This document shows positions 37,000-46,574 of a stretch of DNA of 64,000 nt, one piece after another. The stretch covers positions 1,922,001 to 1,986,000 of the forward strand of contig NZ_AP022570.1 in NCBI RefSeq assembly GCF_010728325.1. The letters run 5' to 3'. The stretch is from Mycolicibacterium poriferae (lineage in GTDB: Bacteria; Actinomycetota; Actinomycetes; Mycobacteriales; Mycobacteriaceae). Position 1 is the stretch's first letter; each line of letters opens with the position of its first letter. The notes under the pieces were generated by a model. The model was not told the origin of the DNA, ran no database searches, and worked only from the letters and a program-made list of their open reading frames with translations. The position numbers were made by a program, and so were the translations under genes.

Positions 37000-38544
37000 T
37001 CAGCCGAAATGCACACCCTGGGCCAGCGGCAGCTCCGAAGAGTAGTTGACCGTGTTCGTCGCGCGTCGCATGTAGGCCTTCCACGCATCCGACCCGGATT
37101 CGCGACCGCCGCCGGTCTGCTTCTCGCCGCCGAACGCGCCGCCGATCTCCGCACCTGAAGTGCCGATGTTCACGTTGGCGATGCCGCAGTCCGAACCGTC
37201 GGCAGCCAGGAACCGCTCCGCCTCCCGCACATCGGTGGTGAAGATGGACGACGACAACCCCTGCGGCACCGCATTGTTCAGTTCGATGGCCTCGTCGAGC
37301 GTGTCGTAGGTCAGCACGTAGAGAATCGGCGCGAACGTCTCGGTGTGCACGATGGCGGTCTGTTCGGGCATCCGCACCACGGCGGGTTCGACATAGAACG
37401 CTTCGGAGGCGCCGGTGTCGACGCGCTCCCCGCCGGTCACCTCGCCGCCTTCGTCACGCGCCTGCTGCAGCGCGCCCACCATGTCGCGGTAGGCGGTCTC
37501 GTGGATCAGCGGCCCCACCAGAGTGTCCGAGGCGAACGGGTCGCCCACCGGCAGCTGCCGGTACGCCGCGACGATCCGCGACATCAGGTCGTCGGCGACC
37601 GACGAGTGCACGATCAGCCGGCGCAGCGTGGTGCATCGTTGTCCCGCGGTGCCGGCGGCGGAGAACACGATGCCGCGCACCGCGAGGTCCAGATCGGCAG
37701 CCGGGGTCACGATCGCGGCGTTGTTGCCGCCCAGCTCGAGCAGGACCTTGCCGAAGCGTTCGGCGACCCGGGGGCCGACCTGCTTACCCATGCGTACCGA
37801 TCCCGTGGCGCTCACCAATGCAACCCGGGGATCGTCGATCAGGCGCTCGCCGACCTCGCGGCCGCCCAGGATCAACCGGCTCACGCCCGCGGGTGCGTTG
37901 ACGTCGGTGCAGGCCCGCTCGAGCAGCGCCTGACAGGCCACCGCGGTCAGCGGGGTGAGCTCAGAAGGCTTCCACACCACGGTGTCCCCGCACACCAGCG
38001 CGACGGCGGTGTTCCACGCCCAGACCGCCACCGGAAAGTTGAAGGCGGTGATGACGCCGACGACGCCGAGCGGATGCCAGGTTTCCATCAGCCTATGCCC
38101 GGGCCGCTCGGAGGCGATGGTCTTGCCGTACAGCTGGCGCGACAACCCGACGGCGAAGTCGCAGATGTCGATCATCTCCTGTACCTCGCCGGCGGCTTCG
38201 GAGGTGATCTTGCCGGCCTCGATGGTGACCAGGGCCGCCAGCGCGGACTTGTGTTCGACGAGCAGTGTTCCGAGCCGTGCCACCAGCGCTCCGCGGACCG
38301 GCGCCGGGGTCACCCGCCACGCCGAAAATGCTTCCGCTGCTTGGCCGATCGCCGCCTCGGCGTCGGCGGGCGTCGATTCGGGGACGGTGAACAGCACGTC
38401 TCCGGTGATCGCGGTGCTCGCAGGCAGGCCCCCTTCGTTGGGGCTGCCTAGTTCGATGGTCGCGCCGACCGAAGCCAGTGCGTCGCGGACGCGCGAGCGC
38501 AGGTCGTCGGCGGTCGGCAATGCGGTGGACACGGCGGTGCTCAT
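37000..38544 (-). CDS. pcd: Piperideine-6-carboxylate / L-2-aminoadipate-6-semialdehyde dehydrogenase
   Basis: 514 aa from ATG 38544. This is an ALDH7-type aldehyde dehydrogenase: the Glu motif LELGGNNA (near 275) and the catalytic Cys GTAGQRCTTLRRL (near 309) are present, with the NAD-fold motif SATGSVRMGKQV. It oxidises the semialdehyde made by Lat from lysine to 2-aminoadipate. lrpA diverges from it by 75 bases and lat lies further on. In M. tuberculosis the order is lat-lrpA-Rv3292-pcd, so the lysine catabolism/persistence unit is recognisable here but split by the feo island. Confidence 0.92.
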   Translation of the reverse strand: MSTAVSTALPTADDLRSRVRDALASVGATIELGSPNEGGLPASTAITGDVLFTVPESTPADAEAAIGQAAEAFSAWRVTPAPVRGALVARLGTLLVEHKSALAALVTIEAGKITSEAAGEVQEMIDICDFAVGLSRQLYGKTIASERPGHRLMETWHPLGVVGVITAFNFPVAVWAWNTAVALVCGDTVVWKPSELTPLTAVACQALLERACTDVNAPAGVSRLILGGREVGERLIDDPRVALVSATGSVRMGKQVGPRVAERFGKVLLELGGNNAAIVTPAADLDLAVRGIVFSAAGTAGQRCTTLRRLIVHSSVADDLMSRIVAAYRQLPVGDPFASDTLVGPLIHETAYRDMVGALQQARDEGGEVTGGERVDTGASEAFYVEPAVVRMPEQTAIVHTETFAPILYVLTYDTLDEAIELNNAVPQGLSSSIFTTDVREAERFLAADGSDCGIANVNIGTSGAEIGGAFGGEKQTGGGRESGSDAWKAYMRRATNTVNYSSELPLAQGVHFG

Positions 38545-38619
38545 GGGTGACTGACTTTCCGGTCGGTGGGGTGGGCCTGGTCGGGGCTGATCGGGGCGGC
38601 GCTCGGATACAGTGCGCCC

Positions 38620-39078
38620 ATGGGCGACGGCGAACTCGACGAGATCGACCGCACGCTGGTCCGGGAGTTGGTCGCCGATGGTCGGGCGACGCTGGCGCAT
38701 CTGGCGGCGACGGCCGGGTTGTCGGTGTCGGCGGTGCAGGCGCGGGTGCGGCGGCTGGAATCACGCGGGGTGGTCACCGGATACACCGCGCGCATCAACC
38801 CGGAGGCGGTCGGCGCCATGCTCTCGGCGTTCGTGGCGATCACCCCTCTCGATCCCTCTCAACCCGATGATGCCCCCGCCCGGCTGGAACACATCCCCGA
38901 AATCGAGGCGTGCTATTCGGTGGCCGGTGAGGACAACTATGTGCTGCTGGTGCATGTCGCGTCGGCGCGCGCGCTGGAAACACTGCTGCAGCGCATCCGG
39001 ACGGCCGCCGACGTGAAGACGCGCAGCACGATCATCTTACAGAAGTTTTACAGTAACAGGGGGTATGTACCGGAATAG
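38620..39078 (+). CDS. lrpA: Lrp/AsnC-family regulator LrpA
   Basis: 152 aa from ATG 38620. The N-terminal helix-turn-helix is LDEIDRTLVRELVADGRATL to GLSVSAVQARVRRLE (residues about 5-50). The C-terminal RAM domain is typical (EACYSVAGEDNYVLLVHVAS; TIILQKFYSNRG). M. tuberculosis LrpA (Rv3291c) is starvation-induced and binds the lat region. It diverges from pcd. In M. tuberculosis lat follows directly, while here the feo operon (minus strand) intervenes. Confidence 0.9.
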   Translation: MGDGELDEIDRTLVRELVADGRATLAHLAATAGLSVSAVQARVRRLESRGVVTGYTARINPEAVGAMLSAFVAITPLDPSQPDDAPARLEHIPEIEACYSVAGEDNYVLLVHVASARALETLLQRIRTAADVKTRSTIILQKFYSNRGYVPE

Positions 39079-39121
39079 TTCCCGCGCGGCGCCTTGGTGG
39101 AGGAACTACTCCGATAGCTCG

Positions 39122-39445
39122 TTATGGTGTGGTCGCCAACTCCTCGGCGGGCTCAGCCGCGTTCTGCGGTGTGGATGGGGCGACCGGTTCGTCGGCAATG
39201 GGGGCAGCGTCCCCGTTTGTCCGGACGGTGAGCGCGTGGCCCAGCCCGACACCGACGGCGACGGGCCACGGGATGACCTCGGTGACCGCGAGCGCCCCCA
39301 GGACGGTGTAGAAGGCCAGGTGCTGTGGCGGCGGCACTGCGACCTTGCCGACCAGCGGCAGCCGGATCGAGAAGCGACGCGCCTCCCGGACTACTTTGGA
39401 CGCGTCGTTGTGGGAGGTCACAAAATCGCGAACAGAATTCAACAT
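39122..39445 (-). CDS. Small membrane protein, last gene of the feo operon
   Basis: 107 aa; the start ATG shares a base with the P-type ATPase stop (TGATG), so translation is coupled. The N-terminal 35 residues are polar and basic (SHNDASKVVREARRFSIRLP). One or two membrane segments follow (QHLAFYTVLGALAVTEVIPW, PVAVGVGLGHAL), and the tail is Ala/Pro/Glu-rich. No family recognised. It could be an accessory subunit of the pump before it. Confidence 0.7.
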   Translation of the reverse strand: MLNSVRDFVTSHNDASKVVREARRFSIRLPLVGKVAVPPPQHLAFYTVLGALAVTEVIPWPVAVGVGLGHALTVRTNGDAAPIADEPVAPSTPQNAAEPAEELATTP

Positions 39446-42400
39446 CAGTTAGGTAATCCTTCCCTCTCGGAGACTTCGGGGTTACGCTCCGCAGTGTGAG
39501 TGACGTTCTTCGCGGCATCGGCACCGACACCCTCATGGATTCCGGCGTGCGACTGCTGACTCCGGCTATCGAGCACGTCTACACCGTCCTCGTTCGTGTC
39601 GGCGTTCTCAGCGTCGACGACTGAAGGTCTCAGTACCTCGGCGGCGCGGTCGATCGCGCGGGGCAGCAGGCCGGACACCCCTCCGGCGACCAGCGCCGCC
39701 CCGACGGCTTGACCCCATCCGATAGGCCCGACCGGGGTGCAGTCGAACAATTGGCTCAGCCCGGGAGTGCTGATGACGGCCCCCATGACGCCCAGTGTGC
39801 CGACATTGGTGGCGATCACCAGCGGTCCGTGCGAGTCGCTCAGGGTCTGCATCATCTGCGACAGCACCAGCCCGATCAGCCCGACTGTGGCGGCACGGCG
39901 CGGCGTACCCAGCGGATAGGCCAGCGCCCACGCCAGGGTGCCGCCCAGACCGGTAAACACTCCGCGCTGGGCGACGGCGCGCCAGATCGCCGCCTCGTCA
40001 TGGTGGACGACCCCGTCGCGTTGCGCCTGGGCGCTGACCGCCACCGCGGCGGCGGGCAGTGCGTCGGTGAGCATGTTCACCAGGAGCATCTGGCGTGCGG
40101 TCAGCGCCGGGCGGCCGGTGACCAGGCTGGTGATGATCCCGAAGGAGACTTCGCCGACATTGTGCCCCAACAACATCGAGACCGCAGACTGCACTCGCCG
40201 CCAAAGTTGCTCACCTTCGTCGATGGCGTACACCAGCGCCCCGATTTCACCGTCGAGCAGCATGACGTCCGCGGCCATTCTGGCCGGATCGCTACCAGTG
40301 GACACGACACCGACGCCCACCGACGCCGCCCGGATGGCAGCGGCATCGTTGGCACCGTCACCGACCATCACCGTCACCAGGCCGGCCGATTCCAGCGCGT
40401 GTACGACCTCAACCTTGTGTTCCGGCGACATCCGCGCGAACACGCTGTATTTCTGTGCCGTCTCGCTGCGCTGCAGCGCCGTCATCGCATCCCACTCCGA
40501 GCCGGTGACAACATCATCCCGGCTCGCCGGCACGCCCAGTTGGTTGGCGATCACGGCCGCCGTCACCGGATGGTCGCCGGTGATCAGTTTGATTCCGATC
40601 CCGCGTGACTGCAGTTCCTCTAGCAGCGCCTGTGAACCGGGTCGGGGCGTGTCAGCCAACCCGAGGAGTCCGAGTGGTCGAAGCCCTTCGCGGCACAATG
40701 TGTCGAACACCGCGGCGTCGGATCGGGCTGCGGCGGCCTGAGCGGGGGTCACCTCGCAGGTGGCGACGGCGAGCACCCGCAGACCTTCGGCGGCCATCGC
40801 CTCCAGCGTCGTCTCCAATTCTGGCTGGATGCATCGATAAGCGTTGGCGAGTACGTCCGGAGCGCCCTTGAGCACAATCCGAGTGCCGATCAGGGCCGCC
40901 GCGAATGGCCGGTCGGACTGGAACGGCAACAGCGCGTCGAATCCATCGGTAGCGATACCGTGCTCGGCGGCCGCGTCGCGAACCGCCTTGTCGGTGGCGT
41001 GTTCGAGGCGGGCCCCATCGCTGGGCATCGTCTCAGCAGCGGCGCGCAACACGTCGTCGAAGGCGAATCCGTCCAGCGGGCGTACCGACGTCACCCGCAA
41101 TCGGTTCTGTGACAATGTGCCGGTCTTGTCGAAGCAGACGGCGTCCACCCGGGCGAAGGCCTCGATCGCCTTGGCGTTGCGGATCAGCACCGACGAACCG
41201 GTCAGCTGCCGTGCCGACGCTGATTGCGCCAGTGTGACCACGAGCGGCAAGCCCTCGGGCACCGCGGCCACCGAGATGCCCACCATTCCCGAAGCGGCCT
41301 CGTGAACCGGAGTGCCACGCAACAGCGAAAGCAGACCGACCAGACCGCCGCCCGCCAGACTCCAGGGCAAGGCCTTCTTGGTGATCGCGCCGAGCTGGGC
41401 CGAGAGCCCGACCTCGCGCTTCTTGCTCGGCGACATCGCGAGGGCGCGCCGGACCTGCGTCGCGGGGCCGGCCGCCACCACGATGCCCAGTGCCCGGCCC
41501 GCCACCATGGTGGTTCCGGCGTAGACCATTCCGGTGCGCTCGGCCAGCGTGACGCCGGGGGTCGGTTCGGTGTTCTTGGCCACCGGCAGGGATTCACCGG
41601 TCAACGCCGACTCGTCGACCTCGACGCCCTCGGCCTGGACGAGCCGGGCGTCCGCCGGTACGACTTCGCCCGAGCGGATCTCGATCAGATCGCCGGGTCG
41701 CAGTGCGGCCGAGTCGATTTCACGGAAGCCTCCGCCGGCCGAAAGGCGAGCGGGCGGTTCCTGCACCGCCAGCAGATGGTCCAGGACGCGCTGTGCATGC
41801 ACGGTCTGCTGTGCGGAGATCGCGGCGTTGCCGACTAGCACACTGGCAACCATGAGGGCGTCGAGCGGGGAGCCCAGCAGCGCGCTCGCGGCCGCACCGG
41901 TGGCCAGGATGGGCGTCATCGGATCGGATAGGTCCTCACGCACCGCGCCGGCGTAGTCGCGCATCACCCCGTAAGCGTGCATCAGCACTCGGGCCGGTGT
42001 AGATGTGGCGAGCACGCCCTGTGCCGAGGCTGCATCGGGTGCCTGCTCGGGCGGCCGTGGGAGCAGACGTTCGACTTCCTCGACGGGCAGTGCGTACCAG
42101 TCGTGTCCGGACTCCGGGTGCGGCAGCGGCTCGCTGAACACCTTGCGACCCATGAGAGAACCACGCAACAGCCCCCACGTGGCGGTCAGATCCACTGACG
42201 CGGGTCCGTTGCCGGGCACACTCGGTATCAGCATCAGGGAGCCGAGTACCGAACTGCCCGCCGACAGGGACACGCCGGCAGCGGCGGCGGCGCGCGCTGC
42301 CGGGATGGTGCGCAACACTCGCCAGGCGGTGGCCAGGTCGGGCACTAGCACGTCTGCACCCCACACTGGTGGAGCGCTGTCGCGAAGCACGCCGATCGCC

Positions 42401-43890
42401 ACGTCGGCTTCGACCGCCGCTCGCGAGCCTGCACTGGACAGCAGTGCGACGACGGCCCCATCGGCCCGCAGGTCGGCCACCGTGCCGGCAAGCGCCTCGT
42501 CGAGTGATTCCCGGCTGGGCCGCAGTTCGTCGAAACCGGTCTTGAGTGAGTGCAATCCGTCGTCGTAGATCCCGACCACGCGCGCGCCTGCCGCGCGGGC
42601 CTCGGTGAGTAGCGCGACGGCCAGGGGGGCACGGATGGCGGTGACGAGCGCCTCGCCGTCGCCGGAGATGCCTGACACCGGGTTCCAGCCGGGGCAGAGT
42701 TCACCGGCTTCCAACGCGGCGGTGGCGGCCGCCCAGGCGGCGGTACGGTTTGCCTTGCTGGCTACCCCGCGGACCCGGCTGACGGTGTACAAGTCGGTGT
42801 AAAGGATGCGCGGGTCGACCACGACGGTGTCCACGTCAGCTAGCCAGCGAAGAGTCTGCGGCCGCATCACGAGTGCGCCGTGACCGTTCTGCAATCCGCG
42901 ACTGATCGCGCAGCAGAACGATTCCCGCACGGTCCGAACCGCTTTGGGGACAGCGACCTCGGCGGTCGCTGCACCGGTCTGCGCGCCGGCAAGAACACCC
43001 ACCACCGCACCCGCGGCGATTCCCAACCCGACGGAGCCGTGCGCATAAGTCGCGCCGCTACGGCCGTGCCAGCGGGTCTGCCCGGCGGTGTCGATGTCCC
43101 CGGACTTGGCTGCCTGCTCGCTGAGACGCGGCTCCATCCGCTGCCAGGCGCGACGGCCGGTAACGGCCTCCATGGTCAACATCGCCCGCATTACGGTGCC
43201 CGACACCGCAGTTGAAGGCGACGAGGCCAGTGTGGAGGTTGTGGCATTGAGCATCGCGAACAGCAGGTCGGTGCCTTCGACCCCGAGCCGGGTCTCCAGG
43301 ACGCGACGCACGCCGGGGTGGTGGTTGGCCAGTGCTACGGGCGCGGCCAACATCCGGGGCAAAACGCTCAGCGGCAGCATGTTCGCCAGCGTCGCGGTGC
43401 TCAATCCGATGCCGGATACCAGCGTGGCCGCGATGCGGCTGGTGAGCAGCACGTCGTCACCGGGCAGCGACACCGGGCCGCCGCGGGTGACACCGCATCG
43501 TTGCTCGGCGTCAGCTATCACGCGCCCTAGCCGTGCGGCGCTCGGTCCGTTGCGGGCAACGGTGATCACCGCCCGATCGGTCGGCCCGTTGACGTAGGCG
43601 CTTACGACGCCCGGGGTTTCCCGTAGCGCGGCACTGACGACGAGGGCGACATCGTTGTCCGCGCCCAGTCCGCGCACGTCGATCCAGTGGGTCTGCCCGG
43701 AGGAGGAGATCCGGCGGGCAGGAGTCGCGCCGAGCGCCTCACCGACCACCTCGATGGTGGCCTGCGCGGCGGTCAGCGCATCCTCGGCCATCGCGGCAGC
43801 CGTGGCTGTCGCCGCCGCTCCCACAAGGTCGACACTGGCATTGAGCAGGCCACGAGCCAGCATGAACGGCGCTCCCAGCAGCGACATCAC
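39445..43890 (-). CDS. Giant P-type ATPase (CtpH/CtpI-type) with degenerate N-terminal second core
   Basis: 1481 aa, GTG 43890 or ATG 43887. The C-terminal two-thirds is a complete P-type ATPase: TGES at 764-767, PEGLP in helix 4 at 878-882 (P2, Ca-ATPase-like), the phosphorylation site DKTGTL with D921, and the hinge GDGAND at 1177-1182. Residues about 1-600 repeat the fold in damaged form. DTVVVDPRILYTD at 354-366 matches DAVCFDKTGTLSQ but has DPRI for DKTG, and LLSSAGSRAAVEADVAIGV replaces the GDGAND region. The N-terminal end has an HMA-like stretch. The size matches mycobacterial CtpH and CtpI. The ion is unknown; the feo genes upstream suggest a transition metal or a balancing divalent cation. 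Confidence 0.88.
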   Translation of the reverse strand: MMSLLGAPFMLARGLLNASVDLVGAAATATAAAMAEDALTAAQATIEVVGEALGATPARRISSSGQTHWIDVRGLGADNDVALVVSAALRETPGVVSAYVNGPTDRAVITVARNGPSAARLGRVIADAEQRCGVTRGGPVSLPGDDVLLTSRIAATLVSGIGLSTATLANMLPLSVLPRMLAAPVALANHHPGVRRVLETRLGVEGTDLLFAMLNATTSTLASSPSTAVSGTVMRAMLTMEAVTGRRAWQRMEPRLSEQAAKSGDIDTAGQTRWHGRSGATYAHGSVGLGIAAGAVVGVLAGAQTGAATAEVAVPKAVRTVRESFCCAISRGLQNGHGALVMRPQTLRWLADVDTVVVDPRILYTDLYTVSRVRGVASKANRTAAWAAATAALEAGELCPGWNPVSGISGDGEALVTAIRAPLAVALLTEARAAGARVVGIYDDGLHSLKTGFDELRPSRESLDEALAGTVADLRADGAVVALLSSAGSRAAVEADVAIGVLRDSAPPVWGADVLVPDLATAWRVLRTIPAARAAAAAGVSLSAGSSVLGSLMLIPSVPGNGPASVDLTATWGLLRGSLMGRKVFSEPLPHPESGHDWYALPVEEVERLLPRPPEQAPDAASAQGVLATSTPARVLMHAYGVMRDYAGAVREDLSDPMTPILATGAAASALLGSPLDALMVASVLVGNAAISAQQTVHAQRVLDHLLAVQEPPARLSAGGGFREIDSAALRPGDLIEIRSGEVVPADARLVQAEGVEVDESALTGESLPVAKNTEPTPGVTLAERTGMVYAGTTMVAGRALGIVVAAGPATQVRRALAMSPSKKREVGLSAQLGAITKKALPWSLAGGGLVGLLSLLRGTPVHEAASGMVGISVAAVPEGLPLVVTLAQSASARQLTGSSVLIRNAKAIEAFARVDAVCFDKTGTLSQNRLRVTSVRPLDGFAFDDVLRAAAETMPSDGARLEHATDKAVRDAAAEHGIATDGFDALLPFQSDRPFAAALIGTRIVLKGAPDVLANAYRCIQPELETTLEAMAAEGLRVLAVATCEVTPAQAAAARSDAAVFDTLCREGLRPLGLLGLADTPRPGSQALLEELQSRGIGIKLITGDHPVTAAVIANQLGVPASRDDVVTGSEWDAMTALQRSETAQKYSVFARMSPEHKVEVVHALESAGLVTVMVGDGANDAAAIRAASVGVGVVSTGSDPARMAADVMLLDGEIGALVYAIDEGEQLWRRVQSAVSMLLGHNVGEVSFGIITSLVTGRPALTARQMLLVNMLTDALPAAAVAVSAQAQRDGVVHHDEAAIWRAVAQRGVFTGLGGTLAWALAYPLGTPRRAATVGLIGLVLSQMMQTLSDSHGPLVIATNVGTLGVMGAVISTPGLSQLFDCTPVGPIGWGQAVGAALVAGGVSGLLPRAIDRAAEVLRPSVVDAENADTNEDGVDVLDSRSQQSHAGIHEGVGADAAKNVTHTAERNPEVSEREGLPN

Positions 43891-44364
43891 TCAACCTTCC
43901 TTGACGTGGACAGCACGTACTGCGCGAATTTGCGGAAACCGGGCGCGAATCGCTTTGGTCACCAGACTGTTCAGCGTGCGGGCCTGCAGGGTGCAGTGAC
44001 CGCAGGCTCCGTCGAGCGCGACGTTGACCACGTCATCGGTTATCGAAATTACTCGGATGGTGCCACCGTGGGAGGTGACCAAAGGCTCTACTTCTCGGGC
44101 CATTAGTTGCGCGATCTGATGGCGCAGCTCGCTCGGCGTCGACAGTGCCCGGAAGAGCGCGGTGCGAACCGCCGGGCCGGCGCCGGTCCAGGTGTGGCCG
44201 GGCGCCAGCCGGGTCCGGATCTCACCCTGACCGATCTCGACAGCGGTCAGGGTGCCGTCGGCGAGCAGTTGATCGGCGAGTCCATCGGGCAGCGCACCGG
44301 TGTCGGTCACCCATCGCAGGGTCTGCGGATCCTCGGTTACCTCCGGGTGTAGCAACGGGGTCAT
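43891..44364 (-). CDS. Nfu/NifU-C-type Fe-S scaffold-like protein
   Basis: 157 aa, overlapping the feoB stop by 4 bases (ATGA) and abutting the ATPase start. The N-terminal part (EVTEDPQTLRWVTDTGALPD ... GHTWTGAGPAVRTALFRAL) resembles the Nfu N-domain. The C-terminal part is a NifU-C domain (EVEPLVTSHGGTIRVISITD) with the cluster ligands in GACGHCTLQ (CxxC, near residue 131). Nfu proteins carry 4Fe-4S clusters to targets. Being in the feo operon, it may accept iron or clusters linked to Fe(II) import. That link is inference. Confidence 0.82.
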   Translation of the reverse strand: MTPLLHPEVTEDPQTLRWVTDTGALPDGLADQLLADGTLTAVEIGQGEIRTRLAPGHTWTGAGPAVRTALFRALSTPSELRHQIAQLMAREVEPLVTSHGGTIRVISITDDVVNVALDGACGHCTLQARTLNSLVTKAIRARFPQIRAVRAVHVKEG

Positions 44365-46304
44365 GAGGTCACCCAGATCGTCACATAGCGTCCGACCAAC
44401 GCGGCTACCCAGGCCAGCACGAACATGTAGGTGAACGCCACCGCCGGCCAGCGCCAGGAGTTGGTCTCACGGCGAATGACGGCAACGGTCGACATGCACA
44501 TCAAGGCGAACGCGAAGAACAGCAGCAGCGCCACCACCGTCGGCGCGGTGAACAGCATTTCACCCTGCTGGGGGCCGGAAGTGAATACGGCATTGCGGAT
44601 CGCGTCAATCGGATTCTCCGGGTCAGCGGCAGCGAAGATCTGTCCCATGGTGGCCACGAAAACCTCCCGCGCAGCCAGCGCGCCAATCAGACCGACGGCG
44701 ATGCGCCAGTCGAAGCCCAGCGGCTCGAACAGCGGTTGCACGACCTTGCCGATCGACGCGGCGAAGGAATGGTCCAGTACGTAGGCTGCGGCGGCGGATT
44801 CGTCCATCCCGGCAGTTGCGGCGGTGTGCAGCGGCAGGTTCAGCAGGAACCACAGGATCACCGACGTTGCCAGAATGATGGTTCCGGCTTTGCGTAGGAA
44901 CGCTTTCGCCGAGTCCCACATGCTCAGCAACACGGACTTGAGTGAGGGGAACCGGTAGGGCGGCAGCTCCATGTAGAAGGGCAGCAGGTCACCTTTGAGG
45001 ACGCCCCGCTTGAAGATCCATGCCGTTGTCATGGTGGCGATGCCGCCCAGAACGTACAGCCCGAACATCGCCACACCCTGGACGGAGAACGGCCCCACAC
45101 GCGACGCAGGGTCTACGAGTAGGCCGATGAGCAGGATGTAGACAGGTAGACGCGCGGAGCAGGTCATCAGCGGTGCGGCCATCGTGGTCGCAATGCGGTC
45201 GCGAGATGACGGCAGCGTCCGGGTGGCCATGATGCCGGGGACGGCGCAGGCCACTGAGGACAGCATCGCCACGAAGGCCCGGCCTTCCAGGCCTGTGGTG
45301 GACATGATCCGGTCAACCAGGAAGGCCGCCCGAGCCATGTAGCCGACTCCCTCGAGCAGCGAGATCAGCAGGAACATCAGCATGATCTGCGGAATGAACA
45401 CCAGCACCGAACCCACGCCGCCGATGACACCGGCGCCGAGGAGACCGGCCGCGGTCTCGTTGCTCACGTGCTCGGAAACCAGCGTCGCGGCCCACCCGAA
45501 CAACTGCTCGATCAGGTCCTGCAGCGGCGCTGCGACGGTGAAGATCACCTGGAAGAACAGGAACATCACGACGACGAACGTGATTGTGCCGAAGACTGGG
45601 TGCAGCAGCAGGCGGTCAATGGATGCGCTGCGCTGGTCGGATTCCGGTGCGCGGTACTGAGCCGCGGTGAGCACGGACTGGATCCATGCATTGAATTCGG
45701 TGTCGTCGCGAGGAGGCGGGATCGGTGTGCGCGTCCAGTTCTTGGGTTCGGCAAGCAGCGCCCGTAGCGGTTCGAAACCCTTGCCGCGGCTGGCGACGAC
45801 TCCGACGACGGGGATGCCCAGCGCGGTCGAGAGTCGCTCGACGTCCAGATGACCGCCGCGATTTGCGAGTTCGTCGGTCATCGTCAAGATCACCATGGTG
45901 GGTTTGCCCAGCCGCAGCACCTGTGCCACCAGCGACAGTGAACGTTCCAGCACGGTGACGTCGACGACAACGGCCAAGGCGTCCGGAGCGGTGATCCCCG
46001 GTAGCGTTCCATGGAGTAGGTCGGCGACGACCTGTTCGTCGGGGCTGGCCGGGTGCAGACTGTAGGCACCGGGCAGATCCTCGACGGTGAACTTCACCGT
46101 TTTACATTCCGGGCAGGTGTGCCGGCCGGTGCCTACGGTGCGGGTGACCGTGACGCCGGGGTAGTTGCCGGTGTGAGCGCGCATTCCGGTCAGGTGGTTG
46201 AACACACTTGTCTTACCCGCGTTGGGGCTGCCCACCAGCGCGATGCGAGTCTGGCCCTTGGGGGCGTCGATGGAGCCGTTGGAGTGGCACGCGGGGGCGG
46301 TCAC
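44361..46304 (-). CDS. feoB: FeoB, ferrous iron transporter
   Basis: 647 aa from GTG 46304, which overlaps the feoA stop as GTGA. G1 is LVGSPNAGKTS at 23-33, G2 is GNYPGVTVTRT at 46-56, G3 is DLPGAYS at 76-82, and G4 is TMTD where NxxD is usual. A CPEC (64-67) sits between G2 and G3. The membrane part has the two Gate motifs (MLSSVACAVPGIMATRTLPS; AAREVFVATMGQIFA). It imports Fe(II) across the inner membrane. It is shorter than E. coli FeoB (773), with a shorter linker domain. Feo is not part of the M. tuberculosis core known to me, so the operon is probably acquired or lineage-restricted. Confidence 0.93.
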   Translation of the reverse strand: MTAPACHSNGSIDAPKGQTRIALVGSPNAGKTSVFNHLTGMRAHTGNYPGVTVTRTVGTGRHTCPECKTVKFTVEDLPGAYSLHPASPDEQVVADLLHGTLPGITAPDALAVVVDVTVLERSLSLVAQVLRLGKPTMVILTMTDELANRGGHLDVERLSTALGIPVVGVVASRGKGFEPLRALLAEPKNWTRTPIPPPRDDTEFNAWIQSVLTAAQYRAPESDQRSASIDRLLLHPVFGTITFVVVMFLFFQVIFTVAAPLQDLIEQLFGWAATLVSEHVSNETAAGLLGAGVIGGVGSVLVFIPQIMLMFLLISLLEGVGYMARAAFLVDRIMSTTGLEGRAFVAMLSSVACAVPGIMATRTLPSSRDRIATTMAAPLMTCSARLPVYILLIGLLVDPASRVGPFSVQGVAMFGLYVLGGIATMTTAWIFKRGVLKGDLLPFYMELPPYRFPSLKSVLLSMWDSAKAFLRKAGTIILATSVILWFLLNLPLHTAATAGMDESAAAAYVLDHSFAASIGKVVQPLFEPLGFDWRIAVGLIGALAAREVFVATMGQIFAAADPENPIDAIRNAVFTSGPQQGEMLFTAPTVVALLLFFAFALMCMSTVAVIRRETNSWRWPAVAFTYMFVLAWVAALVGRYVTIWVTS

Positions 46305-46546
46305 GGGAGTGCCTCGATCTCGATGTGGCGGGCCTCGTGGCGGCGCAGGCACATGTCGTACCCCAGGATTCGGTAGACGGTGGGATCGCCTAGCGGGGCC
46401 GCACGTAGCGCCCGCACCTCGTTGCCTGATCGAAAGCCCAAGTGGCGCAGCCGCAGCGCGACGTGCGCCGGGGTGTCAGCGGCGATGCCAAGGATGGTGG
46501 CGAGCCCGCCGACGGGCAGGCTGACCAGATTCGTCGGATGGTGCAT
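46301..46546 (-). CDS. feoA: FeoA-domain protein
   Basis: 81 aa. The SH3-like FeoA fold is suggested by LVSLPVGGLATILGIAADTP, LRLRHLGFRSGNEVRALRAA and YRILGYDMCLRRHEARHIEI. FeoA binds FeoB on the cytosolic side. The start ATG has a GAGGTC ribosome site. The DtxR-like box at 46575-46593 lies 29 bases upstream. It is the first gene of the operon. Confidence 0.87.
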   Translation of the reverse strand: MHHPTNLVSLPVGGLATILGIAADTPAHVALRLRHLGFRSGNEVRALRAAPLGDPTVYRILGYDMCLRRHEARHIEIEALP

Positions 46547-46574
46547 GGCGACCTCGTGTTCAGGTGATGATGAC

